A DNA stretch of 64,000 bases from Hyposmocoma kahamanoa (lineage: Eukaryota > Arthropoda > Insecta > Lepidoptera > Cosmopterigidae). Location: assembly GCF_003589595.1 (NCBI RefSeq), contig NW_020654810.1:9677240-9741239 (forward strand). Direction: 5' to 3'. Below are positions 54,713 to 64,000 of the stretch, in pieces (the first letter of the stretch is position 1; every line of letters starts with the position of its first letter). The position numbers were made by a program, and so were the translations under genes. Below the pieces are notes generated by a model, which saw nothing but the letters and a program-made list of their open reading frames with translations, ran no database searches and was not told the DNA's origin.

Positions 54713-55434
54713 ACTTTCACTTACACAAAGAGAAATCTTGTGTCAGGTCAAGCAATACTCACGAAATTACCCAGGTCGGAGTGAATCCGACCTGTACAAG
54801 GCCACACAAAGTAGGCGTGCCCACATACAAGCGTGGAAGTGTAAGAAATCCAGTGACTTATGATCACAACATATGATACCCCGGCTTTCCCTAGTAACTT
54901 CACAACCTCAATCTGATTTATCTAACGCACAATGTTTACGACATTACACAACATGAAAGATTTAAATTGGAAAACTTTTGAATTACGACCATTGTAAAAT
55001 TGATTAAAAAAATATTTATTACCGCGATATATTAAATGTGGTATGAATGATTTATTATTTTTTATTCAAACCATAATATAATGCATAAAACAACAAAATT
55101 ACTAAACATCTTACTGTAACCTAAATTAATGTCGAAAGTGTTGTGAAAAAACGGCTTACTTGAAAAATCTAAATCTGCTTTTTTGTGTAGAAAGATTTTT
55201 TCTTTGATAATTGTCATAATAATTATCCGATATAAATATATGATAACTCATTATCTACGTACATTTCTAATTTTGTCTCTTTAATTTTCGACTAAAAATT
55301 ACAATCAGTGAGAGAACTGAAAAAAAAAACATGAAGAAAAAGTAACTTTAGGAAAACGATTTGGTTAGCACTTAGATTTTTTTACATCCTCTAGGGGTTA
55401 GAGATTTTTTAAATTGAAATTTGATACGTTTGGA
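54713..55434. other. Intergenic with a small transposon relic
   Basis: AT-rich and empty, apart from CTTAGATTTTTTTACATCCTCTAG at about 55371-55394. This resembles both termini of the 8-bp-TSD family fused together, with GGTTAG on each side. Confidence 0.4.
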
Positions 55435-55636
55435 TACGTTTCGGATACCGGACTGCCACGCAGAGGTCCCAGGTTCGAATCCCGGGCCGGGAGAAATATT
55501 TTATGGCCTACATTTATTTCTCTTGTGGGTTTGGGTGTAATTTGTGGTTGTCTACATGTGTGTCCATGGCACCCCCGACACAGGGTTTCCCTATTGCGGG
55601 GCTATATTGAGTGTGTGCGTTATTATTATTATTAAA
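55435..55636 (+). repeat. tRNA-derived SINE, copy 2
   Basis: Contains a good RNA polymerase III B box (GGTTCGAATCC) in a tRNA-like context, then the body shared with 5170-5361 (GGGTTTGGGTGTAATTTGTG, GACACAGGGTTTCCCTATTG) and a TTATTATTATTATTAAA end. Confidence 0.85.
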
Positions 55637-56214
55637 TACATGTACAAAGTTGCATCGCTAGCGGTAGCATTGCTTTGTTTCAATACATTTTATAAATATC
55701 AAGATGAATGTTTATCAAGATATTCTTTTTTATAATATTAATATTTTTAATTATCACATCGAACCTGGTATAACCTCATATTCACACATTATAGCGTACC
55801 TGTCTCCTTTAAAATGTTTCGACCACATCCCGTCGCTTCGCGCCGACAGAATTAAATGTGTTGTTAATTAAAAGACAGTACCGACTTGTTTATCTAAAGC
55901 GTTCTTGTGAAGTTTTTCTCAGACGGAGAAGTTTAATTAAATTATATCGCTGAATGACTTCTTACTTATCTTCCCGGACAAACTACTTGAATGCTGAAAG
56001 GGATGTAATCTATAAATAAAATATTGACACATTAATTTTATTGTGTAGAGTGAGTAAGTCTATCTGAACAAAGCTTTCGATGCATGCTATAGGTCACTTT
56101 AACTTACTTTAGCTGTTTTATTAGTAAATATTTTTATTGTGAGATTGAATAGCTTAGATGATTTATTTTAGTGACTATCACTTTTATAATATGATGAGAA
56201 AAGATAACGTTGAA
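55637..56214. other. Intergenic, nothing recognised
   Basis: AT-rich spacer with no gene or repeat ends recognised. Confidence 0.4.
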
Positions 56215-56372
56215 ATGAGAATATGGTGAGTTAAGGACATGGTGAGATGTGAATGTGGTGAGCTGAGGACATGATGAAATGAGGGTGTGGTGACCTGAGA
56301 ACATGGCGAGGTGACAATATGGCGAGCTGAGAATATGGTAAGACGAGAATCTGGTGAGTTGAGAATTTGGTA
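56215..56372. repeat. Degenerate minisatellite, 16-18 bp unit
   Basis: About nine tandem units of the type GAGAATATGGTGAGYTGA, each diverged by a few bases and an occasional indel. Confidence 0.8.
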
Positions 56373-56534
56373 ACCTGCTCACAAAGGAAATATGTCAGGA
56401 AACCACACCAATTACCTGGTCTCAAATTTGTCAATTTCTTGTACTATAAGTACCAGTGCAACGAAATTCGCTCCAAGAATCTACCCAGACCATCCAGACC
56501 AGAAACAATTCAGAAAAGTTAATTTCCCAAATTG

Positions 56535-56625
56535 GTCCTATCGGAAATCGAACCTGGAACTCGTCATCCAGCATTCAGTACAAACCCAACGGCCACAGAG
56601 GTCGTCAAAGATTCTCTGTCTGTTC
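56535..56625 (-). repeat. tRNA-like SINE head
   Basis: On the minus strand TGGCCGTTGGGTTTGTACTG resembles a box A region and CCAGGTTCGATTTCCGAT a box B, spaced as in a tRNA. No good acceptor stem is visible, so a SINE or pseudo-tRNA is more likely than a functional tRNA. Confidence 0.5.
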
Positions 56626-56877
56626 CGTCCCTCCGCAGATACGGGTATCACTGTTGTACCTATTTCTAAAGCATACCCGCTCTGCTACGTTTTTGATTGA
56701 AGGGTCGTACGAAGGATTAATGCAATTACGAGTAACGTATTTTTATACATTCATAATAATAATAATTGCCTTTGTAATAGTGATTAGGAGTGAATATTTT
56801 ATATTCAATTGTTTTTAAATTGAAATTACTCCATTAGTTTCAGACCGAACACAAAGAAAAATTCCTTCGATCTGAAA

Positions 56878-56950
56878 TGACTCGAAACTGAGACTGTGCT
56901 GTACAAGGACGATTGCTCTACCAACTGAGCTACATATCAAGTCAAGACAA
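56878..56950 (-). repeat. tRNA-like remnant with strong box A
   Basis: On the minus strand TAGCTCAGTTGGTAGAGCAA is a textbook tRNA D-arm with box A. The expected T arm is degraded (CAGTTTCGAGTCAT) and no acceptor stem pairs. Likely a tRNA pseudogene or SINE head. Confidence 0.5.
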
Positions 56951-57363
56951 GAAGTTTCTATCCGTATGCTATAGATCTTTGTTTTTGGTTTTAACAACTT
57001 TTTGCTTTACTATTGGATCGGGCAATGTGTATAGGCGATGGTCAACACCTATCACTCTTAATTGAGAAAAAAATTATGCGCTTACTGAAGGTCTTAGCAG
57101 TACAGTCCATTTGCAGTAGATGGCGGTATTTTTAAAAACAATGTACTTACTTTTTGTCGTGGACACAGAGGTTACAGCAATGTTTATTTTTACGTATATT
57201 TGTAAAAAAACGTTTCTTATATAAATATTCCTATTTGTTATAAAGCTACACTAAAACTTTCAAGATTTTTCTATTTTTATTAATTATCTTAAGCTATGTT
57301 GTAGTAAGCCCTCCAATTGATATTTTGCTCAGTTACCATAAATTAGAATTGCGTGTATCGAAA
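56951..57363. other. Intergenic, nothing recognised
   Basis: AT-rich spacer, no gene or repeat ends recognised. Confidence 0.4.
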
Positions 57364-58060
57364 TTTATTTATTTATTTATTTATTTATTTATAATTTATA
57401 ATTTGTAGCATAACAGACAAGAAATCCAAAGCACTACAAACATAGGTATGATAATAAAATAACACACATGAACAACACAATAAACATACATATTGGACAT
57501 ATTACACAATTGTACTAGCAGGCATCATAGGCTCCAGCACTTGCTTACATTCGCTCATCAAACATCCAATCGCGCTATCAAACAAGTCTAAATGTGGTGC
57601 CGCCTCAAGAACGGAATTGAGAAGTGTGATGGCGCGTAGCACTGGCGTGTTCTGGTGCGCCTGAGTGCGCGCCGGCCCTCGGACCAACAGCTCGTGGTGT
57701 CGCGCTCGCAAGTACTGATTCGGCACAAAGAGCCGCAGCAAACGTTGCAATATATAGGAGCACTCAATTTTACTGCGTATAATATTGATGACAAATTTAG
57801 CCAGTGCGAGGCACCTACGCAACTGTAACGAGTCAAAGCCAAGCTGCCCTTGCAAAAAAAGTGTGGGATACAAGTATGGGTAATAACCATGGCGCCTTTT
57901 ATATAAATGGCGGAGAAACTGTTTCTGTACTTGCTCCAACATGAGGTTATGCTTTTTGTCACACGGAATCCAAACCACTGAGCACGTCTCCAATATACTT
58001 CGTACCAGTGATACATAAAGCACGCAGAGCGCCCGATCTGACAGATTCTAATGGCGGCCC
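57364..58060 (-). mobile_element. 5'-truncated LINE with AAAT tail, copy 2
   Basis: The minus strand encodes 173 uninterrupted residues of a LINE reverse transcriptase C-terminus: LYVSLVRSILETCSVVWIPC, VQKQFLRHLYKRRHGYYPYL, and LGFDSLQLRRCLALAKFVIN. They end at 57502, followed by about 115 bp of 3' UTR and an AAAT repeat tail (57364-57390). The 5' truncation lies near 58060. Probably the same LINE type as 26205-27252, but better preserved. Confidence 0.85.
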
Positions 58061-59237
58061 AGAAATGTCGGGTTCAAAAAGTTTATTCCATTTCGGTATC
58101 TTCATACTACGTACAACTCCTGCGACTATACTTGGATACTGATTTGCTTTCTGTAAAATATGGCTGGTCCTGGTTGTGTGCTGACGGCGTGTGGAATAAC
58201 TCGTAGGTGTATTGTTATTTCGACTGAATACTATTTGCCTACGACGACGGTATTAAAAACAACATTTAATTATGCTACAAAAAGAAATAAATATTTTTTA
58301 TAACGTGAAATTATTGTTTTATTTCGCCCATTCATTTAATACCTTTTCCTGCTGATTATGACAAAATTAAGATATAATATAAATTTTGTTAGCATCAGTT
58401 GGAAAGGTAGATAATAAGAAAACTTGGTTTTAAATACCAAACCTCTGAAGCATTGTATATCAAAAGATTCAATCCATTAACATGGCATAATTAACATCAA
58501 TATTTGCTACTTATGCCTCTATTCACGTATATTCAATGTACTCTGTGATTACCACTTTCCATCAGGAGGACTCTACGAATATTTCTCAATATAAACACCA
58601 CTAAAAGGTGGTAGTAATAAAAGTTCCGAAAAGTAAATTTATGCAAAAAAAAAGTATGGAAACAACCAAATGAACTACTGAAACTTCCAAAAAATACTGC
58701 TGACGTAATACTACTCTACCAACGTAATTTACAGTTTACCAAAAACAATTGTTAGCACTTTTTATTGTTAATCACCTATTATAAATTTAAAAGCGACGTC
58801 ATACATTTTATAAACTTTGGTGCTTGTTAAATTATTCCATCATACTTGAAATACATTTGTGAGTGACAAAATAGGACATACATCGGCAAGTTGTTATTTC
58901 TTCGGAAGATTAGTATACTTTTTGAAAGTACAGTTTTCTTTTCGTAGAATTGTGATTTGAAGAAGTTCTTGATTGTTTGTTAAAGATGATTAATTTTGTC
59001 GATATAATTATTCTTGTTTCATTTTCAGTAACTCATTTTAACGTAGCTTTGTTATTATAGTTAGCATTTATTCGCTGCAATTTCATTTGTTTTTCGGAAC
59101 TATTATTATTGCCCATTAAAAAGTAATTTAGTCGTTGCTTAATGCATAAAGCTAAAAAATATTTTTCAGAGAAGTTGTTGGACTAACCATTTTCGGTCCA
59201 ACTAAAGTCTATTAAAATACCTTTTTACCAACGCTTT
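58061..59237. other. Intergenic, nothing recognised
   Basis: AT-rich, no gene or repeat ends recognised. Confidence 0.4.
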
Positions 59238-59480
59238 TACTAAGGTTTATTAGCTATCATCGTCATCATATACAGCCTGACCACATCCACTGTTGGGTAA
59301 AGGCTTCTAAGTTTTAGTGCCACTCCCCATGACCCTGCGCTACTCTCATCCAGGTTTGACCCGCGATGCTTGCGATGTTGTCTGTCCATCTTGTCACTGG
59401 ACGCCTGACGTTCTTGTACCCAGTCCTTGGACGCCACTCAGTATTACCTATATCATGTCTCCGTGCCAAGTTTTTCTTTT
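59238..59480 (-). mobile_element. RTE-type LINE C-terminal fragment
   Basis: Minus strand reads RRPVTRWTDNIASIAGQTWM, RVAQGHGEWH, a stop, then NLEAFTQQWMWSGCI and a GATGATGACGATGATAG-like tail. These are hallmarks of the end of RTE-type endonuclease/reverse transcriptase proteins. Confidence 0.82.
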
Positions 59481-59484
59481 TTTC

Positions 59485-59785
59485 CAATACTAAGAGACGG
59501 GACAAACAAGTCGTGCGCCTGAAGCTACACGCCTGTCCATAACAGTTGCATTGCCACTCAGAGCTTTAAATCGCAAAGATCTGAGGGGCACTGTCACTGC
59601 GCCCGTCACCCTTAGACATAATTTGACAAGTCACTTGTGCCTGTCATTCCACCAGCACCCTTACCCTTCCAAACTGGAACTCACCAATACTGACATTACT
59701 GCTCGGCGGCAGAAACAGATAAGGTGGCAGTACTTCCCTGGACGAACTCTTTCAAAAGGAGCTCTACTGCTTCTGCTAAATGCCT
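59485..59785 (+). repeat. Repeat A, near-full copy
   Basis: Well-preserved forward copy: AGACGGGACAAACAAGTCGT, CACTCAGAGCTTTAAATCGC, AAAGATCTGAGGGGCACTGT, ATTACTGCTCGGCGGCAGAA, GGTGGCAGTACTTCCCTGGA. Lacks part of the GTAAGCGAC segment. Confidence 0.85.
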
Positions 59786-60289
59786 TGCCCAGTTCCACTT
59801 AGCTATTAGCTATACTTATACCAAATTGTCGACCTACCTACTAAGTTTTGAAGAACGAAAATAATTATAAATAACTCAATTAATCCATCCTTAACGACAT
59901 GTTGAATCTGAGTAGACGCTGAATCAAGGGAGCCAGTGCAGTGGTCGAGTTTATTTTCTCTCGCAAACAGTCGCCGTAGTGTGACGAATAAAGAGTATGA
60001 CGCGGTACCTATAATTTATCAACACGCACCGCGTTCGACCATTTTACCAATTTTCGGGACATGGCTCTCGCTTTGATTAATCGGCGTGCGTGTGACATAT
60101 TTATGTCGAAGTTGATAAATCAAAGTTGTCAATTTAGGTTTTTTCTTATCGAATTGATAACGTTTTTATATTGCTTCCAGGACGGCGTAGTAAAGGAATG
60201 ATTCACGTTACACCATGCCGTGACTCGGCCTGCTAAAACATACTTTTAATATGAACTTATTCGTGGTAGATCGGGTCGGGTCAGTTTTT
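59786..60289. other. Intergenic, nothing recognised
   Basis: No gene or repeat recognised between two repeat A copies. Confidence 0.4.
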
Positions 60290-60436
60290 TATGATACCGT
60301 GATGGTACGAATCAGTCGTGCGCCTGATGGTAAGCGACACGCCTGTCGGTAGCATTTTCAGTGCCAGCTTTAAATCGCTAACATTTGCGTGTGAGCAGTA
60401 ACCGCCACCGCGCCCTGAGGTATAAGTTGACAAGTA
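60290..60436 (+). repeat. Repeat A 5' half
   Basis: ATCAGTCGTGCGCCTGATGG, AAGCGACACGCCTGTCGG and a diverged middle ending at AAGTTGACAAGT; the 3' half is missing. Confidence 0.75.
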
Positions 60437-60884
60437 GCGCTGGGCGTTTATATGCAAAAGCGCTTTAAACTTTTAAAGTGCTTTGTAAGTTGCTTTTTAA
60501 TGTAAGCACACAAGCACGCTTATAATTTTAAGTTGTAAGCGTTGTCCAGTTCAATATTCTATAATTTAACGTTTTACAACGTACAATCGCGTGCAATGAC
60601 ATGTATAAGTTCATTTATTTTCAAAAATATGTAAACATTAGATATTTCAAAAATATGTAATCTGGTGCTGTTTTCAAACATATGTAATCACGACGTCGTT
60701 TTAAAAATTGTGTACTTTTATTTCAAAGAAAAGTAAACAGACTACAACCTGTGAAAAGTATACACTCCTGGTGTTAAAAATATGTTTTCTATTTCATTTT
60801 CATAAATATTTAATACTATGAATTTTCAATAAAATGTATACAAATACAAGATTATTGTAAATTAGCGTACAAATCCCAATCTAA
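60437..60884. other. Intergenic, nothing recognised
   Basis: AT-rich with short repeated phrases (AAGCGCTTTAAACTTTTAAAGTGC near 60467; repeated AAAAATATGTAA near 60627-60660). No gene. Confidence 0.4.
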
Positions 60885-61049
60885 TGGTCGTATTCTAGAA
60901 CTCTATCCAATGCTCAAGTTAGGATTGCACTGGCAACACAAGCACTAGAAATACGACCCTAATGGCAGGGACTTGAGTATGATTTCGAGTGCTTTAAACC
61001 ATACTCAAATCCTGACTTGGGCATTGAGTAGAGTTCTAGAATACGACCC
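60885..61049. mobile_element. 165-bp hairpin MITE, copy 3
   Basis: Same family as 6001-6164 and 8538-8702. Ends TGGTCGTATTCTAGAACTCT and the matching right end, with TAA duplicated exactly (60882-60884 and 61050-61052). Confidence 0.8.
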
Positions 61050-61052
61050 TAA

Positions 61053-62667
61053 GTTAAGTAATCTTGTATTTAGAAAATAAATGTATGTGCGGTATCTGTG
61101 CAGTTGTTGGGTTTAATAATAATACAAGGCTTTGCAGAAACAAATTGTGATTTTATTAATTTTAATAATTCCTTTGTCTTAAATTATAAAGTTAAATAAT
61201 TACATTTTATTGCAAAGTAAATATAAAAGGTATTTATTTAGTATATATTATTGTAATAATGCATGTAGATAACGTTAACATTGTCAAAACAAGAATTTCT
61301 TTATATGTATAAATGGCATCCAAAAAACTCGTTGTTTTGACAAACACAGATTGTATTAAGTGTGATAATTGCAAAATGTTACATCCCTTACCTGCGACAA
61401 AAACGTGACATCTACGATAGGTAGTAAAACAAATAATGTAATAACATTCGATATAACGCGCTCTTATTTATATATAAACGTTAAATTTTTAACGTAAGAA
61501 ACCTCAAAACTGTGAAGGAAAGAGATAGTTTGTAACATTATAGCTCTATCTTATATGAATTTTTGTTCAGTAGCAATAGTAACGGAGCAATGGAACAAGA
61601 TGTCTAGAGTGCATGCCAATTAAACATTTGAAATACGTACTACATCATTCGACCGCGTTAGGGTTGTCCAAACGCATAAAAACATCATTTTCATGACAAT
61701 TTTTCGAGAGCTTTGATTTTACATTTAGCGAATAATTAGTATGCTTTTCATGTGAACTTATACGATAAGGCACAATAGAATTATTACGAGTATTAGTGTG
61801 AGGGCAGACGAGCGTAATTTTGTGAGTTGCGTTTTTTTTTGCGCTCGAACAAAATTCCATTGGAGCGCCAGACGAACGTATTTTATTCAGTTGCTTTTAA
61901 GCGTTTATATGGGGTGTTTGTATCGTAATAGTGTAATGTTTCCATTAAAAATACTATGCATTTATGGAGCATTAGAAGACGATATTCGGAAAAGAAAAAG
62001 AAGCTGGGTTGACTAGCGCCCGACGGCGATTGACGGGGAAGTGGGTGGCGCAGCGTGTCGTTAAACCGCCGGGCAATTTTAAAATGTTGGGATAAATGTG
62101 AATTTAATAACTATATGGCTTCAGTTAAAAACGAGAAATACTTAAAAAGAGAAATATCTCAACATAAAAATTATGTGTAGTTAGATATTTTATTCTTAAA
62201 TATTTTGTTTTATTTATTTTAGCCTGTTTTCAGGATTTTATTGATCGGGTCAAGCACATTCTATCGCGTAACAAATTAGCACATTGTTTAGACAATATGT
62301 TTAGGTGTATCGTATATTTTTTGTAAGACCATTATTTAATAGTATATACCTAAACCATTTGATAAAGCAAAACAGTATTTCTCGCTTCTCCTCCGGTAAC
62401 TCGCCTTATGCGATAAATGTGGTCACCCCCTAACAGACCAAAAGTTTTATGATATAACCATAAGCATCATGTAACTCTATGTATGCTCTGTACTCCATGT
62501 AAACTCCTATATAATAAAACGTCTAAGCACTACGTAGGTAAGTGTAATGTGAAAATTAATTTCTCAGAGAATTGAATAAGCTTTTATAATTTCGTTCCGT
62601 GTTACCTTTATAATAAGTCCAAATCTGCACTTAGACACTTTATTCCAATTTATCAAAAACAGTTGTT
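61053..62667. other. Intergenic, one doubtful transposon trace
   Basis: No supported gene. Around 61795-62020 sequences such as GGGCAGACGAGCGTAATTTT and GCGCCAGACGAACGTATTTT recur, and a frame ends EDDIRKRKRSWVD. This may be a Harbinger-type relic but is too short to call. Confidence 0.3.
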
Positions 62668-62955
62668 TTTATGATACCAAGTGACAGGACGAACAAATCG
62701 TGCGCCTGCTGGTAAGCGACAAGCTTTAAATCTCAAAGATGTTAGGGGCACTGTCACTGAGCCCGTCATCCTGAGATATAAGCTGACAAGCCCCGTGTGC
62801 CTGTAATTTCACTAGCCCCCGTCCCTTCTAAGCCGGAATACTGCAATGGTCATATTACACTTAGGTAGTTATTAGCGATAATCTGCTTGGCGGCATAAAT
62901 AGGTAAAGTGGCAGTACTTCCCTGGACAAACTCTTTCACAAGGAGCTCTACTAAA
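62668..62955 (+). repeat. Repeat A copy
   Basis: Forward copy: GACAGGACGAACAAATCGTG, GGTAAGCGACAAGCTTTAAA (an internal deletion joins two blocks), TGTAATTTCACTAGCCCCCG, TTGGCGGCATAAATAGGTAA and CACAAGGAGCTCTACTAAA. Confidence 0.82.
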
Positions 62956-64000
62956 AACTACAGGTATTATTAAATAACCTGTTTTATAGGTGTTACCTTA
63001 TGAAGGTTTATTTATATTTTAGTGTCAATTTGCTGTCATTGACAAAATTTCGCATTGATTATTGACCATTATAATATTTTTAAAATCATTACACTATTTT
63101 AGGGCAAGTCATCAATAGACAGCCTAAGGACCGCTATAATTGGACGGTAAAACGGACAGACTGCGGTGAAACGGTCGCCTTCATCTCGCCGACCGCATTG
63201 TAAGACAACAACATTAACAATTACTACCCGCCCCTTGTTTGCGTCCAGTCTCTAATTGAAATACTTTCATAAGTACCTATGGGTATATATGGGTAAGTAT
63301 CGATGGGTCACCTCATCGTCATCGTCAAGCGAACAAGCGAACAAACGAACGCAACAAGTCTTATAAAATAGGTTATACCTATTAGCTTTCAGTTGTAAGC
63401 ACTTACAATTTTCCTGATCAAATTTGGAATTGACAGGAAGACAGATTCTGTAGCTTGATAAATGATTCTCATTTTTGTTGATGGCAATAATCATCTTATG
63501 AAATTACCGATCCTGATGGACTTATTCATTACGTAGCTAAAGATCAGCAAAATTTTTCCATTGGCTGTTTAAGATTAAACCAATTTTTCTTTGAACATCA
63601 ATCAAACGTGAAGTGAATAGCGTCTATTAATTTTTAGGATTCTTATAATACGTATTTTATCCATACCTCAAAAGGATAATGGGCAACCTGTATTAAGCCG
63701 GGTACTTTCTGGTGGGCTGTAACGAGCTGTAACCGTAACCGTTGCATGTTATGTTGCCAAAAATCATAGTGTATGTACGTGGTTCGCGAGCTTGCGAGCG
63801 GAACGCGTGCAGTTTTCTGTGAGCCGACAATAACCAGTAGGGGAAAGTTTGTTAATTTGTACAATTTTTTTCAAACGCGTTTTAAATATATATTTTTCAG
63901 ATTTTTACAGACGTCTATTGTATGAAATGGAACAACAATTATTAGACTTTGTATTTATGAAGCATTAACTGACATCAATTATTATAGACATCTAAAATAT
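62956..64000. other. Intergenic, nothing recognised
   Basis: AT-rich to the end of the window. Small open frames at 63267 and 63643 on the minus strand have no recognisable motif. Confidence 0.35.

Noticed and set aside
56878..56950. Functional tRNA gene
   Set aside because: Box A is excellent but the T arm is degraded and the acceptor stem does not pair.
5500..63000. CRISPR array
   Set aside because: The repeated sequences are dispersed eukaryotic transposons; there is no regularly spaced array and the genome is an insect's.

Overview
This window looks like insect nuclear DNA, most probably from a moth or butterfly. It is AT-rich, its genes have short introns with GT/AG borders, and intergenic space is packed with short inverted-repeat transposons, tRNA-derived SINEs, truncated non-LTR retrotransposons (R1, jockey, CR1-like and RTE types) and a mariner. 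No prokaryotic, organellar or rRNA features were seen. The order is inferred from gene content and repeat style; the species cannot be named.

All supported host genes lie in the first 24 kb. They are: a single-exon secreted, prion-like Gly/Tyr/Pro-rich protein (3096-4571, +); a seven-exon GPR143/OA1-type receptor (9329-13024, +); AKAP10, a dual-RGS A-kinase anchor protein, in three exons (15375-13424, -); an unrecognised three-exon secreted mucin-like protein with an acidic tyrosine tract (18057-22238, +); and an uninterrupted malectin reading frame (23777-22959, -). GPR143 and AKAP10 converge tail to tail with about 400 bp between stop codons. The mucin-like gene and malectin also converge. 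Exon joins were worked out by hand; the reading frame is kept through every join.

From 24 kb to 64 kb no host gene can be supported. This part holds a 5'-truncated R1-clade LINE, two 5'-truncated LINEs with TAAA-type tails, a decayed jockey element (31-36 kb) with a BEL/Pao LTR-retrotransposon fragment inside it, an apparently intact mariner (38475-39755), two CR1-like 3' ends, several RTE 3' ends, and about a dozen copies of one roughly 290-bp interspersed repeat, called repeat A here.

The most informative structure is at 51.3-54.6 kb. Two elements of one DNA-transposon family share CTTAGA..ATGGAAA terminal inverted repeats and each is flanked by a perfect 8-bp target duplication. One of them, and a 21-bp relic with its own 8-bp duplication, sit inside a single repeat A copy, so the order of events can be read. 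Other MITEs show 3-bp TTA/TAA duplications; two of them sit back to back on one target site. A 215-320 bp repeat occurs on both sides of the GPR143-AKAP10 pair in opposite orientation. I found no convincing new multi-gene system; the novelty is in the transposon structures and the two unrecognised secreted proteins.
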